Assembly (NCBI GenBank): GCA_946811185.2
Contig: OX328099.1
Location: 72,296,714 to 72,360,713 of the forward strand
DNA length: 64,000 nt
Reading direction: 5' to 3'
From: Hippopus hippopus
Lineage: Eukaryota > Mollusca > Bivalvia > Cardiida > Cardiidae
The notes under the pieces: generated by a model
The model's database searches: none
The model's input: only the letters and a program-made list of their open reading frames with translations
What the model was told of the DNA's origin: nothing
Part shown: one piece after another, positions 1 through 10,569 of the stretch
Numbering within the stretch: the stretch's first letter is position 1
Layout: each line of letters opens with the position of its first letter
Position numbers and translations under genes: made by a program

Positions 1-60
1 AAGGTTCTATCTTCTCCCGGTCAATCTCACAGGCAACAAGGTCAATCTTGTCAACGATTA
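1..60 (+). CDS. Possible C-terminal end of an upstream gene (partial)
   Basis: One frame from base 2 stays open for 19 codons, ends RFYLLPVNLTGNKVNLVND, then TAA at 58-60. An AATAAA overlaps and follows the stop at about 60-65. The fragment could be the last exon of a gene starting outside the window. It is too short to recognise and an open stretch of this size is common by chance, so this is a weak call. Confidence 0.2.
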
Positions 61-715
61 AATAAAGGTACATGTACTTGTGAACTCTAGATGTATCATG
101 TTACATACATGTAGTAAAGATTTTACGTCATCTTTTTTCTGGTGATTCGTCCAGGCAACAGTTAATGTTATCAGAAAAGTAACCAAGTCCTGAGAAGCTC
201 ACATAATAGAATGGTCTCATTGTCTTTACCCAGGAATTTTATTATTTACTTTGAAAATAACTGTGCTAACTGTTAGCTGTGCACCGTTGAAGCCGAATTA
301 TTTTGGATAAAGAGTTGTCTCCTTTTCGGCTGGAATAGTGTCAGCATCATGTTGCCACTGTGTGTCGTTAATGGACTTGATCGTTAGTAGTGACGCTGTT
401 GATGTGTGTGCTGCGCTCATGTCCGCCGATTGTGATGGAGGTCACTCGTCCACCGGCGGGTGAGTTTACGCTTAAAACTTACTACTATTTAACTTGGCCA
501 ACAATTTCTTTATGAGATTAGTCTTACAGGCAATAAAAAAGTGCAATAGCAATCAATGCAATGAAATCTGTTCCAGTCAGAAGATAACCCCATAGGGGAA
601 ACCTTGACTCAGCATCATTATCCACGTGACTTCCGCTCCTGGGCCTGTCAGAGCTCTGTGTTTTTGCTTTTCAGTTTTGCATAAACGTGTACTACGATTT
701 CCTGCTAAATTAATT
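61..715. other. Intergenic stretch with a possible first exon
   Basis: No long reading frame is present. A short ATG frame at 419-459 (MSADCDGGHSSTG) runs into a good splice donor (CGGCGG then GTGAGT), which would suit a first exon on +. No downstream exon can be joined to it, so it is only a possibility. Nothing else is recognised. Confidence 0.2.
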
Positions 716-926
716 TAAAGCCTGAAGCTGCTAAACGCGACTCACTGACCTTTTGCGGACAGTGTAGATCAAGATCAGACTGCACATAACGTGCAGTCTG
801 ATCTTCGATCTACACTGTCCGATTAGGAGGTATTGTTTTCCAAAATATCAGTTTGAAATAACATTCTTCGGGTTTTTACTGTCGTCTTGAAAGTTTTGTT
901 TGACTTATTTAGCAGGATAAGGTTAA
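716..926 (+). repeat. HP-A hairpin MITE
   Basis: This is an about 210-bp element with a near-perfect hairpin: GTGTAGATCAAGATCAGACT pairs with its inverse about 30 bases on. Its ends read like CCTGCTAA and TTAGCAGGATAAGG, an imperfect terminal inverted repeat. No coding capacity. About ten other copies lie in the window. Confidence 0.75.
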
Positions 927-1319
927 AAGAGGGTTATTGTGTCGGTTGTCTTGTCCCTTTTGTCGGCCCTGGCACAAAAAAAGACTTGTTAGCTTTTCTG
1001 GTTCGATCTTTCTTTAATCAATGGACAGAACCTGTTAATGTGCCCTGGCTTTGAACATTTGTAACAAATAATGTTGTTTTTGTACTTAAGTGGTCTTGAA
1101 GTGTTTACTGCATTATCGTATGAATTTTAATTTATGTACCTATCTGCACGGCGCGGTCTTAAATGATCAATTTCTATAGGTTCATGAACAGAGGTAATAT
1201 TTTGTGGTAGGGTGTGATTTGTTCTTAGCTGAAAGCTTTTACGTTAATTTAAATTGTTCTTGTAATGCTGTATTAACCGCATATTGAAACGTGTTTGGAT
1301 TATCACGTAATAATTTCAT

Positions 1320-1886
1320 TTTTAGCTAATCTTGAGCTTATCCTTTAAATTGTCCTTCTACCGCTTGCTTATCTGTGCCTATTGGGAAAGAATCATGGCC
1401 CTAAGAAAGAATTCCCTCGGCAAAAACAGTCACGTTTTCCAAAGCCTTTTGCTTTACATATCTCAGTCAGGTGAATGCTTCTATTTGGTCAGTGACTTCA
1501 GCGAATCTAATTGTTAACTCTCTTTTAAGCGTAGTCCAGCTTTCATTCGGATTTTCTTGCAAAAATCTCTGAATGAAGTCGGATACTGCATCTTTACTTG
1601 CGCGAAACGCCAATCTCTTAATGCCATCATCGTTCAAGTTTTCCAAAAAAGCCTGCTTTTCAATGGCTTTAATCCAACTTTGAAATAGTTTGCTATCCCC
1701 TGAATACGACGGAATTGTAATAGCCGAACTCAGAGTACCCAAGCTACTACCGAAAGCAGACATTTGTGAATTTAATGAGCTTATACTTTCGCTGACGTTG
1801 GACATTTGAGTGGATAATGTGCTGATTTGACTGGAAAAAGTTTCAAAAATTAAATCCATATTATTGCTGGCCATAGTTAAATTCAA
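1320..1886 (-). pseudogene. Decayed retrotransposon gag fragment
   Basis: A 139-codon open frame on - starts at 1886. After a Ser/Thr-rich start it has a gag-like core (IPSYSGDSKLFQSWIKAIEK, then a segment resembling gag of Gypsy/BEL-class LTR elements). The frame stops at 1467, but similarity continues in the same frame through that stop and further stops (segments such as LRYVKQKALENVTVFAEG). The copy is therefore broken by nonsense changes. No protease, reverse transcriptase or integrase follows. Family assignment is from general gag-like character only. Confidence 0.55.
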
Positions 1887-1889
1887 ACA

Positions 1890-2290
1890 AGTTTACTACG
1901 TAAAAAACTCACCGGCTCGTTGTGTTGACAAAAAGCTACGTTGTAGAATCGTGGTCAAGGCAACCAAAACTGGTCCTGTGTAGCACAACTACAAAGGTCA
2001 AGAAATCGTAAACGTTTATTAAAGAAAATAAAAAGACCTAGCAGGAAGTGTGGGTAAAAACACTAAAGATTGACTGAAATGGTCTGCTATTTATATCAAT
2101 CCAACAGGGAAGTGACATCTATGTGATTGACAGTAAATGACCGGAAGGGTTGTAAATTACAGTGTAAATGGCCAGTGACTGGTGTTTAATGATCATTTCT
2201 ACTTCCGTATGCAAGTCCGGGTAATTAGGTATGCATGTCCGGGTAATTACGTATGCATGTACAGGTAATTTCGCTTTACATAAACATAAT
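1890..2290 (-). mobile_element. Probable LTR/leader of the gag relic
   Basis: Directly upstream of the gag frame on -, the sequence shows a TATA-like box (TATAAATAG, bases 2088-2096) and, about 70 bp downstream, AATAAA (2015-2020). That is the U3-R order expected of a long terminal repeat. A second LTR was not found in the window, so outer borders are not fixed. Inference from layout only. Confidence 0.35.
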
Positions 2291-2394
2291 TGCTGTCTCG
2301 CCTTGCAACAACAACAACTGACTACATAGAATATCCATTCCAGGTGCCTGCCTTTATTGTTATGTGAAAAGGTGCAAGTTGGAACAAAATTCGA

Positions 2395-2735
2395 AATTAG
2401 TTTGCAACAGATTTAACTGTGCATCATACCATTTAAAAGTATGGAATCATTGTGAAGTTGACAACCTGTTATTGTACGGCCGGTCCATATCATATGTTAG
2501 TCGCTGGCAGAAAAAAATTAATTCTAAAACTAGGTAAAAAGTTGCCAGCTCGCTCTATCTTTTGTCTATTTTTTTACCTGATTTAGGAATTTATTTTTCT
2601 GCCAGCGACTACTGCATGAACCGACCGTACAATGACATATCATCTTCACAATAATTTCCATAATTCTAAATGATTTGATTTTAAATACATTTTAACACCG
2701 GCATTGTTTACTTTTGGCCGGTCTGACTGGGCCTT
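2395..2735. repeat. HP-G palindromic MITE (AGTCGCTGGCAGAAAAA)
   Basis: Two inverted arms, GTTAGTCGCTGGCAGAAAAA and TTTTTCTGCCAGCGACTA, flank a centre containing AGCTCGCTCTATCTTTTGT. Outer arms (GTACGGCCGGT, ACCGACCGTAC) extend the palindrome. Related copies lie at 9700-9980 and 48850-49120. Confidence 0.65.
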
Positions 2736-3099
2736 TAATGACGGATAAAAAACCTGAATCTGTTTCAAATATCTGCGTGGTAAATGAAAAACCTAACTGC
2801 TTGAGTGATTTGTGTTTTTATTCTAACCTGCTAAATTAGTTAGATGAAACTCTCCAACCAATATTATTTAGAAAAGCTGAATTAAAACAAGAGGACCATG
2901 ATGGTCCTATATCGCTTACCTGAGTACTAAGCAGTAAAGGTCTCCAATGAAGAAAAATACCAAATATGGAGGTTCAAGGCCAAATGATAATGAAACAAGC
3001 AATTTCGTTGAAATGATATCCCCCGCCAAAAAAGACCTTTTTTGATACAAACATATTAGAGATATTGTGTGTTGCATGAACATGTGGCCTTTTTGTTAA

Positions 3100-3610
3100 T
3101 GGTCTATGATAAAATTACACATTAAGCCCCCTTTTTCCATGGCACAGCATTTCATTAAATGAAAAATATATAAATGGTCCATAATGAGATCATACATTAA
3201 GTCCCCTTTTACCATAACATGGCATTTTATTAAATGAAAACAAATGATGAAAATATACATCAAGCCCCCTTTTTTCATGATACGTCATTATATATAAAAA
3301 AAAATGTATCAACGGACTATCCTAAGAAAGACATGCATGAAGTTTCATAAATGTTCGTCAAGGACTTTAGAAGATACCTGTTCAAGCGGACGAATGGGCG
3401 AACTAACTGTTATTGGTCCATAATGAAATTATACATTTAGCCCCCTTTTTTCATGACATGGCATTTCATGAAATAAAATCAAATAACTATTGTCTGTGGC
3501 TTAATAAAGATGAAGTTTAATTGCATTTTGTCTGGTAGTGAAAGAGATATTGGTCCATAATGAAAATATTTGTCAAGCCCCCTTTTTCGATGACATGACA
3601 TTGAATGAAC
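3100..3610. repeat. Degenerate short tandem repeat inside element copy 1
   Basis: The motif GGTCCATAATGA plus an AT-rich run plus AAGCCCCCTTTTTTCATG recurs about five times (near 3110, 3175, 3240, 3415 and 3550), with irregular spacing. It produces spurious short ORFs on -. Confidence 0.6.
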
Positions 3611-3899
3611 AAGAGCGGCAAATTGTCGCAAGACAGCCCGTCCCACCGCCAGTTGTCGAGGTGGGGGGATAATAATCGTAAAGGGCAGGTACAGGAAAAT
3701 AGTAGTGCAGCAGAAATCATATAAGTGATTGAAATAGGCATGAATGTCTCCTGTAATGTTAAGGAAACATGCATATAAAGTTTCAGGTCATTCCAACATG
3801 AAAAGACAAAGTTATATTGTAGAGAAGCATGAAAAGCTGTAAAAAAAAAAAAAATGAATAGGGAATAATTCCAAAAGGGCATTAGGTAAGGTTACGGTT

Positions 3900-5295
3900 C
3901 CAGTGCATTGCACTTTTCATAACTGCAACAAACATGTTTACCAAGTCTCAAGTCAATTTGACTTGAGGTGGCAAAGTTCCGTTCCGCACAAGAAAGAAAT
4001 ACTGTAAAAATGAAGATAAAAGTGGAATTACTCAAAATCCTCGCTAGATAGAGTTATTGTTCTTGCGCACTGTACTCCGTAATGTTGCAACAAACATGCA
4101 TACCAAGTTTGAAGTCGTTCTGACTTGAGATGACAAAGTTATATACCGGACAAGCACTAAATGCTGTAAAAATGACGATCAAAGGGAAAAAACTCAAAGA
4201 CAGCACGAGGTAGAGTTACAATTCTTGCGCACTGCACTTCCAAATATTGCAACAAATAAGCACACCATATTTCAATTCATTCCTACTTAAGATGACAAAG
4301 TTATGCTCCGGACAAGCAAGAAATACTATAAATATGAAGATCTAAGCGGGAATAACTCAATATTCGTGCTAGGAAGAGTTATGGTTCTTGTGCACGGCAC
4401 TCTGTAATTTTTCAATAATCATGCATTCCAAATTTGAAGATGTTCAGACTAAAAATGACAAAGTTGTATTCCTGTCAAGCAAAAAATGCTGTAGAAATGA
4501 CGATCAAAGGGAAATAACTCAAAGACAGCACGAGGTAGAGTTATGGTTCTTTCGCACTGCACTCCGTATTATTGCAACAAACACAAATGCCAAGTTTCAA
4601 GTCAGTCGGACTGGAGATGACAAAGTTAAGCTCCGGACAAAGAACTGGACTGTAAAAGTGAAGATAAAAGTGGAATTACTCAAAATCCGGGCCAGGTAGA
4701 GTTATTGTTCTTGTGCACTGAACTCCGTTATATTGCAACAAACATGCATACCAAGTTTGAAGTCGTTTTGACTTGAAATGACAAAGTTATATTCTGGACA
4801 AGCACTAACTGCTGTAAAAATGACAATAAAAGGGAAATTACTCAAAGACAGCACGAGGTAGAGTTACAATTCTTGCGCACTGCACTTCCAAATATTGCAA
4901 CAAATAAGCATACCATATTTCAATTAATTCCTACTAAAGATGACAAAGTTATGCTCCGGACAAGCAAGAAATGCTATAAAAATGAAGATCTAAGGGGGAA
5001 TAACTCAAAATTCGTGCTAGGAAGAGTTATGGTTCTTGTGCACGGCACTCTGTAATTTTTCAACAATCATGCATACCAAATTTGAAGATGTTCAGACTAA
5101 AAATGACAAAGTTGTATTCCGAACAAGCAGAAAATGCTGTAAAAATGACGATCAAAGGGAAATAACTCAAAGACAGCACGAGGTAGAGTTATGGTTCTTT
5201 CGCACTGCACTCCGTATTATTGCAACAAACACAAATGCCAAGTTTCAAGTCAATCGGATTGGAGATGACAAAGTTATGCTCCGGACAAAGAAATA
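3900..5295. repeat. Nine tandem monomers of about 162 bp with a four-monomer higher-order period
   Basis: The landmark TTGCAACAAA (or its TTCAACAATC-like variant) occurs near 3922, 4084, 4246, 4410, 4571, 4732, 4895, 5057 and 5219, a spacing of 161-164 bp. Monomers four apart are more alike than neighbours (4084 with 4732, 4246 with 4895, 4410 with 5057, 4571 with 5219), which gives a higher-order unit of about 648 bp. ORFs at 4388-4699 and 5036-5446 are by-products. Confidence 0.85.
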
Positions 5296-5940
5296 TTCTA
5301 AAGAACTTTCTAATTCAAGGGCAAATAACTCCAGTAATTCTGGTCCGATTAAACCCATAATCGAACTCATCCTAGATCTTATGGTCATAAGTATTTTGAC
5401 CAAGTTTGATGCTGATTGGTTAAAAATTGTATCTGCTAGAGTGTAAACAAAGTCAAATATAGCAATTTTTCTAATTCAAGGGCAAATAACTCCAAATGTT
5501 CTGGTCCAATTACACCCATAAAAGAACTCATCCGAGATCTTAGGGTCATATATATTTTGACCAAGTTTGGTGCTGATTGGTTGATATTTGTAGATGCTAG
5601 ATTGTAAACAAAGTCAAATATAGCAATTTTTCTAATTCAAGGGCAAATAACTCCAGTTGCTCTGGTCCGATTAGACTCATAATCGAACTCATTCGAGATC
5701 TTATGGTCATATATATTTTGACCAAGTTTGGTGCTGATTGGTTGATATTTGTAGATGCTAGAGTGTAAACAAAGTCAAATATAGCAATTTTTCTAATTCA
5801 AGGGCAGATAACTCCAGTTGTTCTGGTCCGATTAGACCCATAATCGAATTCATCCGAGATCTTATGGTCAAATATATTTTGACCAAGTTTGGTGCTGATT
5901 GGTTAAAAATTGTAGATGCTAGAGTGTAAACAAAAAAATG
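5296..5940. repeat. Four tandem monomers of about 161 bp
   Basis: CTAATTCAAGGGCAAATAAC (or near variants) starts near 5310, 5471, 5632 and 5793. Each unit continues with TTTTGACCAAGTTTGGTGCT and ends in a TAGATGCTAGAGTGTAAACA-like segment. This is a different monomer from the 162-bp array beside it, though similar in length. Confidence 0.85.
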
Positions 5941-6045
5941 TGAACGGACGGACGACGGACGGACGGACGGACGACGGACGCCGACGGACGGTGAGTGATC
6001 ACAATAGCTCATCCTGAGCACTTCGTGCTCAGGTGAGCTAAAAAA

Positions 6046-6560
6046 AAACGAATATTGCAATTTCGTTCGGTAATATTTTCACGAGTGGCGTAACAAAGAG
6101 TGAAAATATTACCGATGATGTTCACGAGAAGAAATAGATTTCGATCTTTCACCGAAAAAAAAAAACAAATATCCTCTATCTATACCAAATATGGCAGAAG
6201 GGGCCCTCCGAATAAACGTGCACATTTTTTACCAATCGCAAATTACTATCTATGCATTCTTTATCAGTACCAAGAAGTAGGTCAAAAGCCTGCGCATTCA
6301 GCTGAGCCGAAAAAGGTGGAAAACATTTTAAGAATGGAAGAAATACTGATGAACAGCATTATTAGCTTGTCTCACAATGTTCTCAAAAGCTGTTTTCGGC
6401 GTAGCTGAATGTACTGGCTGTTGACCTACTTTTTGGTATTGGTAACAAAGGAATAAATACAAATTTGTGATTGGTAAAAAATGTAGACATGTTTATTTTA
6501 AGGGCCCATGCCCATTTTTGTTTGCAAATTTACGCCGTCTATATTTTTTAAAGATATTTC
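6046..6560. repeat. HP-F fragment followed by HP-K repeat
   Basis: From 6055 to 6180 there is a piece of the HP-F family (GATGTTCACGAGAAGAAAT, TTTCGATCTTTCACCG). From about 6230 to 6560 there is a palindromic repeat with arms GTAGGTCAAAAGCCTGCGCA and GTTGACCTACTTTTTGG. The right part recurs at 15395-15570. The ORF at 6100-6408 crosses both and is not a gene. Confidence 0.5.
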
Positions 6561-6650
6561 TTGTTCCTAGTGGTCATTAAAACACGGAGTTTTGGGTAAA
6601 GGATTGATTCATTGCAAATAGATAACTCTGTGAAAAGGTCAGGTCTAGTG

Positions 6651-7079
6651 TTTAACTCTTTTACCAAACGACAAAATTTAGACTTGCCCAAATCCAAAGC
6701 ATTTGCAGACGACACATTTAAATGTGACTCATTAGATCACATTCGTCTTCAAAAGGGTAGAAAGCATGATAGGTAGAGGAGAAAATGCTCCTTTTCCCAT
6801 ATTGTTTTCAGAATCTTTTTACCGGGATTGTTCAAACTCGGGGTTGAGTATGAACTCTACCAAAAAACAGAATTTTAGACTGTTCCAAATTAATAGCATT
6901 TGCAGACGACAAAATAAAAGTTAATGAAAAAATTCAAGTTGTGTTTTAAAGTTATAAAACATTGTGGGAAAAGAAGAAAACGCTGGTTACCAGCATTTTC
7001 TTCTTTTCCCACGATGTTTTCAAAAGTCTTCTTCCTCAAACACGTTAAAGCTCGAGACAGTGTGGTAAAGGGATAAAGG
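6651..7079. repeat. Two adjacent HP-B hairpin MITEs
   Basis: Both start with ACC(A)AA..ACA..ATTTTAGACT and CATTTGCAGACGACA, contain an internal snap-back (complete in the second: AACGCTGGTTACCAGCATTT flanked by CATTGTGGGAAAAG and its inverse), and end near TGGTAAAGGGATAA. The first (6651-6848) has lost most of the hairpin. They end about 60 bp before the C1q gene 1 start codon. Confidence 0.7.
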
Positions 7080-7141
7080 TTAGGTCTGGTGTTCTCGCAT
7101 ATAATTATGTGTATTTTTGTTTGGCAATTCCATCTGTTGTT

Positions 7142-7256
7142 ATGGCGTCGATCGTGTTATTTATCTGCCTATATCTGTGCGGGACAGGCATTTTAGCAGA
7201 CGATTCTACAAGTCTTGACCACCTTCTGCGAAGAATTGAGGCATTGGAGTTACAAG
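7142..7256 (+). CDS. C1q gene 1, exon 1 (signal peptide)
   Basis: ATG at 7142 in good context (GTTATGG). The frame encodes a hydrophobic leader followed by the beginning of the coiled coil, ending ELQ plus one base before the donor GTATAT. The first exon of the paralogue at 17711 has the same layout and the shared RIEAL motif, which supports both. Confidence 0.8.
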
Positions 7257-9379
7257 GTATATGAAACCTCTGAACTACATTTTTTTTTTAAATGAATTGA
7301 TTATTCTAACATGACATGTAAATTCGGTTCTATAAACACAGTGCAACGAAGCGTGGTGAAATCTACGTCATTCTTAGAGTGACGTCATTCTGTATAAAGT
7401 AAGTCGCCCGTGGCTGTTCCATGTCTCCGCTCTCCGATATTTTATCAATGAAAGTCACTTTTAGGACGTAAACCAATCGTCATATTTCGCTACTCGACCA
7501 CTATCGCCCACATGGATTATTTATTGTGCCTCATAACTCACAACCGTGGTTTATTGAACGATAAACCATGATCTATAGAAAGATGATTATTTCTTAAACA
7601 AATAGCCTAAGAGGTCCTCGTTGAAATTGCTAATTCAAACAACAACAATAAAAGATCTGTAAGTTTAAAAATCACAATTGTTATACAATAACGCTACGAA
7701 TTCCTCCGGGAATGAATGAAGCACTATGAAAAACAACTCTATTGTTGTAATTGCCTTTTTCAAGAGTTCGAAAAATTATTTCTTGTTTGCCGTTTATTGT
7801 TTCTTGTAAAACAATATGGCTGCAGTAATTCACCAAAAAAAAAAAAAAAGAAAAATGTTCTAAAGGAATTTAAAATGTTTCGAACTCTTGTAAAAGGCGA
7901 TTAGTCAAAATATCGAAAAATGGAGTGTTATTTTTCATAGTGTTCAAAATTATTACAATTTCAATGCAGTTTTTGGCCTAAGCATTTCACAAGACACCGG
8001 ACAGTGTAGATACGTATCAGAATGCAATTTAGGGTCCGTATACAGTACACCAACCATTTTAACATACCACCATTGATTCTGAGTTTAAAAAGCAACACAA
8101 TTGTGATGTAATTCAGAATTGTAGTAGATCCAAGTCAACGTTTGCTTAAAAAAATGTTTAAAATGGCGGCTTGGTAAATAAAAATCCTGGCCCACTTTGA
8201 ATTCAAAGAGCCAGACATGGAAAGCTCAAATTTCCATGCTATTCAACTTTGACAGTATCTTCATCTTTGTCAATTTCAATTTAACCCGCTTTCTTTTTGA
8301 AGCTAGAATTCTGCAGCAGCAAAATGATCAGCAAAACAAACTTCTCCAGATTTATGAGGACAGACTGACGCAGTATGAGAAAGAAATAGAAAATAATTCG
8401 AACAGAATCAAAGAGTTAGAAAATCAGCTGTCTGAATCGGAGCTTAAACATGAATATGGTGTTGTTAAAGCCGGACAAGACGAGGTCAGGATGAAAAATG
8501 GATCTGCTTTAATTAAAGAGAGGGGAAGGCCAAGTCGTCTCAATACTAGAAATCTAAGGAGAACTCTCGGTAATTCTTTTGTTAGTAGTTTACTTTTTCC
8601 CTACCGTTATATTTTCGATTCTTTCAATGCATTGTCGGTTATCAACGACACTTTGATTACGTGACTGTTCATCTGCGTACCGTTGGATGTTTGGCTGCCA
8701 AACTTAGTTTTCATAAATTCCTAATGAAGGATCCCATTAATTTTGGTTATGGTACACTGCGCAATGTCTGACCAATGACTTGACACGTAACAAATCTCCA
8801 GTTCAAGAGGATCGCCTCGAGCATTACATATAGCAAAAAGTCATTAAGTTGTCATGTTAGCTGGACTCGATATTGAAAGGTCTTCAGTTGAAACTCAAAT
8901 TTTATTTAATTTTAAATCGAGAATTTAAATGTCCTCATAACTTTGCAGATAAAAACCGCAGACTTGTACTTAACGACCGAGAGGGAGCTATCGCATTCCA
9001 TGCAACAAATGACAAATTTATTACGGCCAGTATTGGTGACCATCAGCACATACAGTTCGAAGATGTGCATCTCAATATTGGCAACGGATATCATGTATAT
9101 CACGGACTGTTCATTGCACCAGTAGTAGGCGTCTATTTGTTCTCTACCAGTATAATGTCCATTAGAGGAGGCCCAGATATTATTGCTGCAATAATAAAAG
9201 ACGGCACGGAGCTTGCAAGGGCCTATGCCTTTGGAGGAGCCAATCACGACCAGGGATCCGTCTCAGTGGTGACACAGTTAGCGGCTGGTGACGAGATCTG
9301 GGTAGCTTCTGTACACCGTCCGTCCGTGTCCGACTATGGTGATATGTTCACAAGCTTTATGGGCTGTTTGTTAAAATAG
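7142..9379 (+). CDS. Secreted coiled-coil C1q-domain protein, gene 1 (3 exons, 270 aa)
   Basis: The joined CDS is 7142-7256, 8303-8569 and 8949-9379. Residues 1-20 are a signal peptide (MASIVLFICLYLCGTGILA then DD). Residues about 23-85 form an amphipathic coiled coil (RRIEALEL, QQNKLLQIYEDRLTQYEKEI). A basic linker precedes a C-terminal C1q/TNF-like jelly roll at about 139-270 (AIAFHATND, GLFIAP, GVYLFS, GDEIWVAS, FMGCLL). There is no collagen stretch. Both introns are phase 1 and frame is kept. Family knowledge: bivalve C1q-domain proteins are secreted, usually trimeric lectin-like molecules, many linked to immune recognition; the ligand here cannot be told. An ATTAAA at about 9390 may serve polyadenylation. 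The second exon uses GAAG then CT as acceptor because the CTAG acceptor breaks frame. Confidence 0.85.
7290..7660 (+). repeat. HP-J repeat, in intron 1 of C1q gene 1
   Basis: AAACACAGTGCAACGAAG and GAGTGACGTCATTCTGTATA, followed by CACAACCGTGGTTTATTGAA, recur in the same order and orientation at 39640-39990. The latter copy keeps both arms of the hairpin, GTGGTTTATTGAACGATAAA and its inverse; this one keeps one arm. Confidence 0.6.
8303..8569 (+). CDS. C1q gene 1, exon 2 (coiled coil and basic linker)
   Basis: The exon is 267 nt, the same length as exon 2 of gene 2. It encodes a Gln/Glu/Leu-rich heptad region and then a Arg/Lys-rich tail ending RRTL. Acceptor TTTTTGAAG, donor GTAATT, phases 1 and 1. 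Confidence 0.8.
8949..9379 (+). CDS. C1q gene 1, exon 3 (C1q domain)
   Basis: The acceptor is TTTGCAG at 8942-8948. The exon codes for the complete C1q domain and ends in TAG at 9377-9379. Conserved features visible: FHATND near the start, FEDVHLN, GNGYHVYHGLFIAP, GVYLF, and the terminal GDE-IWVAS and FMGCLL strands. Confidence 0.92.
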
Positions 9380-9699
9380 TGCAGGATCATTAAACCTATT
9401 AAATTAGGATTCTTTTTTGTTCTATAGATATGATAATTCGTTACTGTTTTCTGTTTTATCTGTATTTTGTTTTATTTTGTCAGAAAGATCATAAAAAAGT
9501 AAGCCTACGGTGTCTCTAAGTGTAGACCGTAAATTGGGCTGTACATTCATGTTGCTTGATCTTGTTTTACGCTTTAATTGTCCAAGATTTTCTAGTCCAT
9601 ATCTATTGAAATCAATCAGTGGGTCTTTTATCAGAGCATTTAAAGGCCCAATAGCGGCAGAAATAATAATGCAGGATTTAGAATGCATTTAAATTTTTC

Positions 9700-9985
9700 A
9701 TACCAGTTTGAAATATGGAAAATGAAGATGAGAATCTGTCATTGCGTGGTCGGTGGCAGAAAAATGAGTTTCAAAATCAGGCAAAAAGCAAACAAAAGAT
9801 AGAGTGACCTAGCAACTTTTAACCCACTTTTGAAATTGATTTCTCCGCCAGCGACTTGCACTTGGACTGATCGTACAATAACGGACTGTCATTTTTAAAA
9901 TATTTTACATACTTTTAAATGGTATAACTTTCAGATAAGTACATTTTGTCACCCGCTTTGTTTACTTTTGGCAGCTATTTTTAAT
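9700..9985. repeat. HP-G palindromic MITE, second copy
   Basis: TGGTCGGTGGCAGAAAAATG pairs with ATTTCTCCGCCAGCGACT, with CAAAAGATAGAGTGACCTAG in the centre and GTTTACTTTTGGC downstream, as in the copy at 2395-2735. Confidence 0.6.
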
Positions 9986-10079
9986 TTTGAGCAAAGAAGC
10001 TGTTTATTTTCTATGAAACTGAAAGCTAGCAACTAACAGAGAAAGACAAAAACAAAGCGAGCGATAAGGAGTTTTAGGA

Positions 10080-10560
10080 AAAATTTTCTTATCCACTGAC
10101 TTTTTATTAGACGACGGAATTTCAGACTTGTCAAAATTCAAAGGATTTGTAGTCGACAAAATTTTTACTATCATATGTGACTCAATTGATGGGACTGTTC
10201 TTTGAAAGGGACAGAAAACATTGTAAGATGAGGAGGGAATGCTGCTTACCAGCATTTCTACTTTTCTCAAAATGTTTTCAAAAGCCTTCCACCTCAAGGT
10301 TGTGAAACCCGGATTATTTGGTAAAGAGTTTACTTTTTCACAAGCTAAAAACTGTTGACTCTTCCTAATTGAAAGTAACAACTTATTCGGAACTGGTACT
10401 TTCAACTGTTATTATTTGAAAGAGCAGAAAACACTGTGAGTAAAGGACAAAATGTTGGTTGCAAACGTTTTCTCCTTTTCCCACATTTTTTTTCAAAAAC
10501 TTCTTGGGAGTCGTAAAAACTCGGTATTGTGTTGTTAAAGGCTTTACTCTTTTGTTGCAA
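10080..10560. repeat. Two HP-B hairpin MITEs in tandem
   Basis: Each has the AGACTTGTCAAAATT / ATTTGTAGTCGACAAA start, a central GCTGCTTACCAGCATT or equivalent snap-back, and a TTTGGTAAAGAGTTTACT end. Short - strand ORFs across them (10004-10405, 10402-10599) are artefacts. Confidence 0.65.
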
Positions 10561-10569
10561 ACTAAATAA

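Larger units (their letters stand above)
2885..6045 (-). mobile_element. Pearl/HINE-like tandem-repeat element, copy 1
   Basis: One end carries a small hairpin (AGGACCATGATGGTCCT) followed by CGCTTACCTGAG. The other ends with GAGCACTTCGTGCTCAGGTGAGCT and an A-run. The subterminal GCTCACCTGAG is thus inverted at the two ends. Between them lie three tandem arrays and an (ACGG)n tract at 5942-5995. This matches the published description of bivalve pearl elements, now usually grouped with Helentron-associated elements: tandem cores of about 160 bp beside an ACGG-type microsatellite. No coding capacity. The same ends, in opposite orientation, bound the element at 24315-27640. Class assignment is inference. 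Confidence 0.6.

Noticed and set aside
4388..5446. ORFs of 103-136 codons with similar proteins
   Set aside because: They come from 162-bp tandem monomers; frames open and close with the repeat and are not conserved as protein.
6100..6408. 102-codon ORF on +
   Set aside because: It spans parts of two repeat families (HP-F and HP-K) and has no protein-like features.
8912..9247. 111-codon ORF on -
   Set aside because: Antisense to the C1q domain exon of gene 1.
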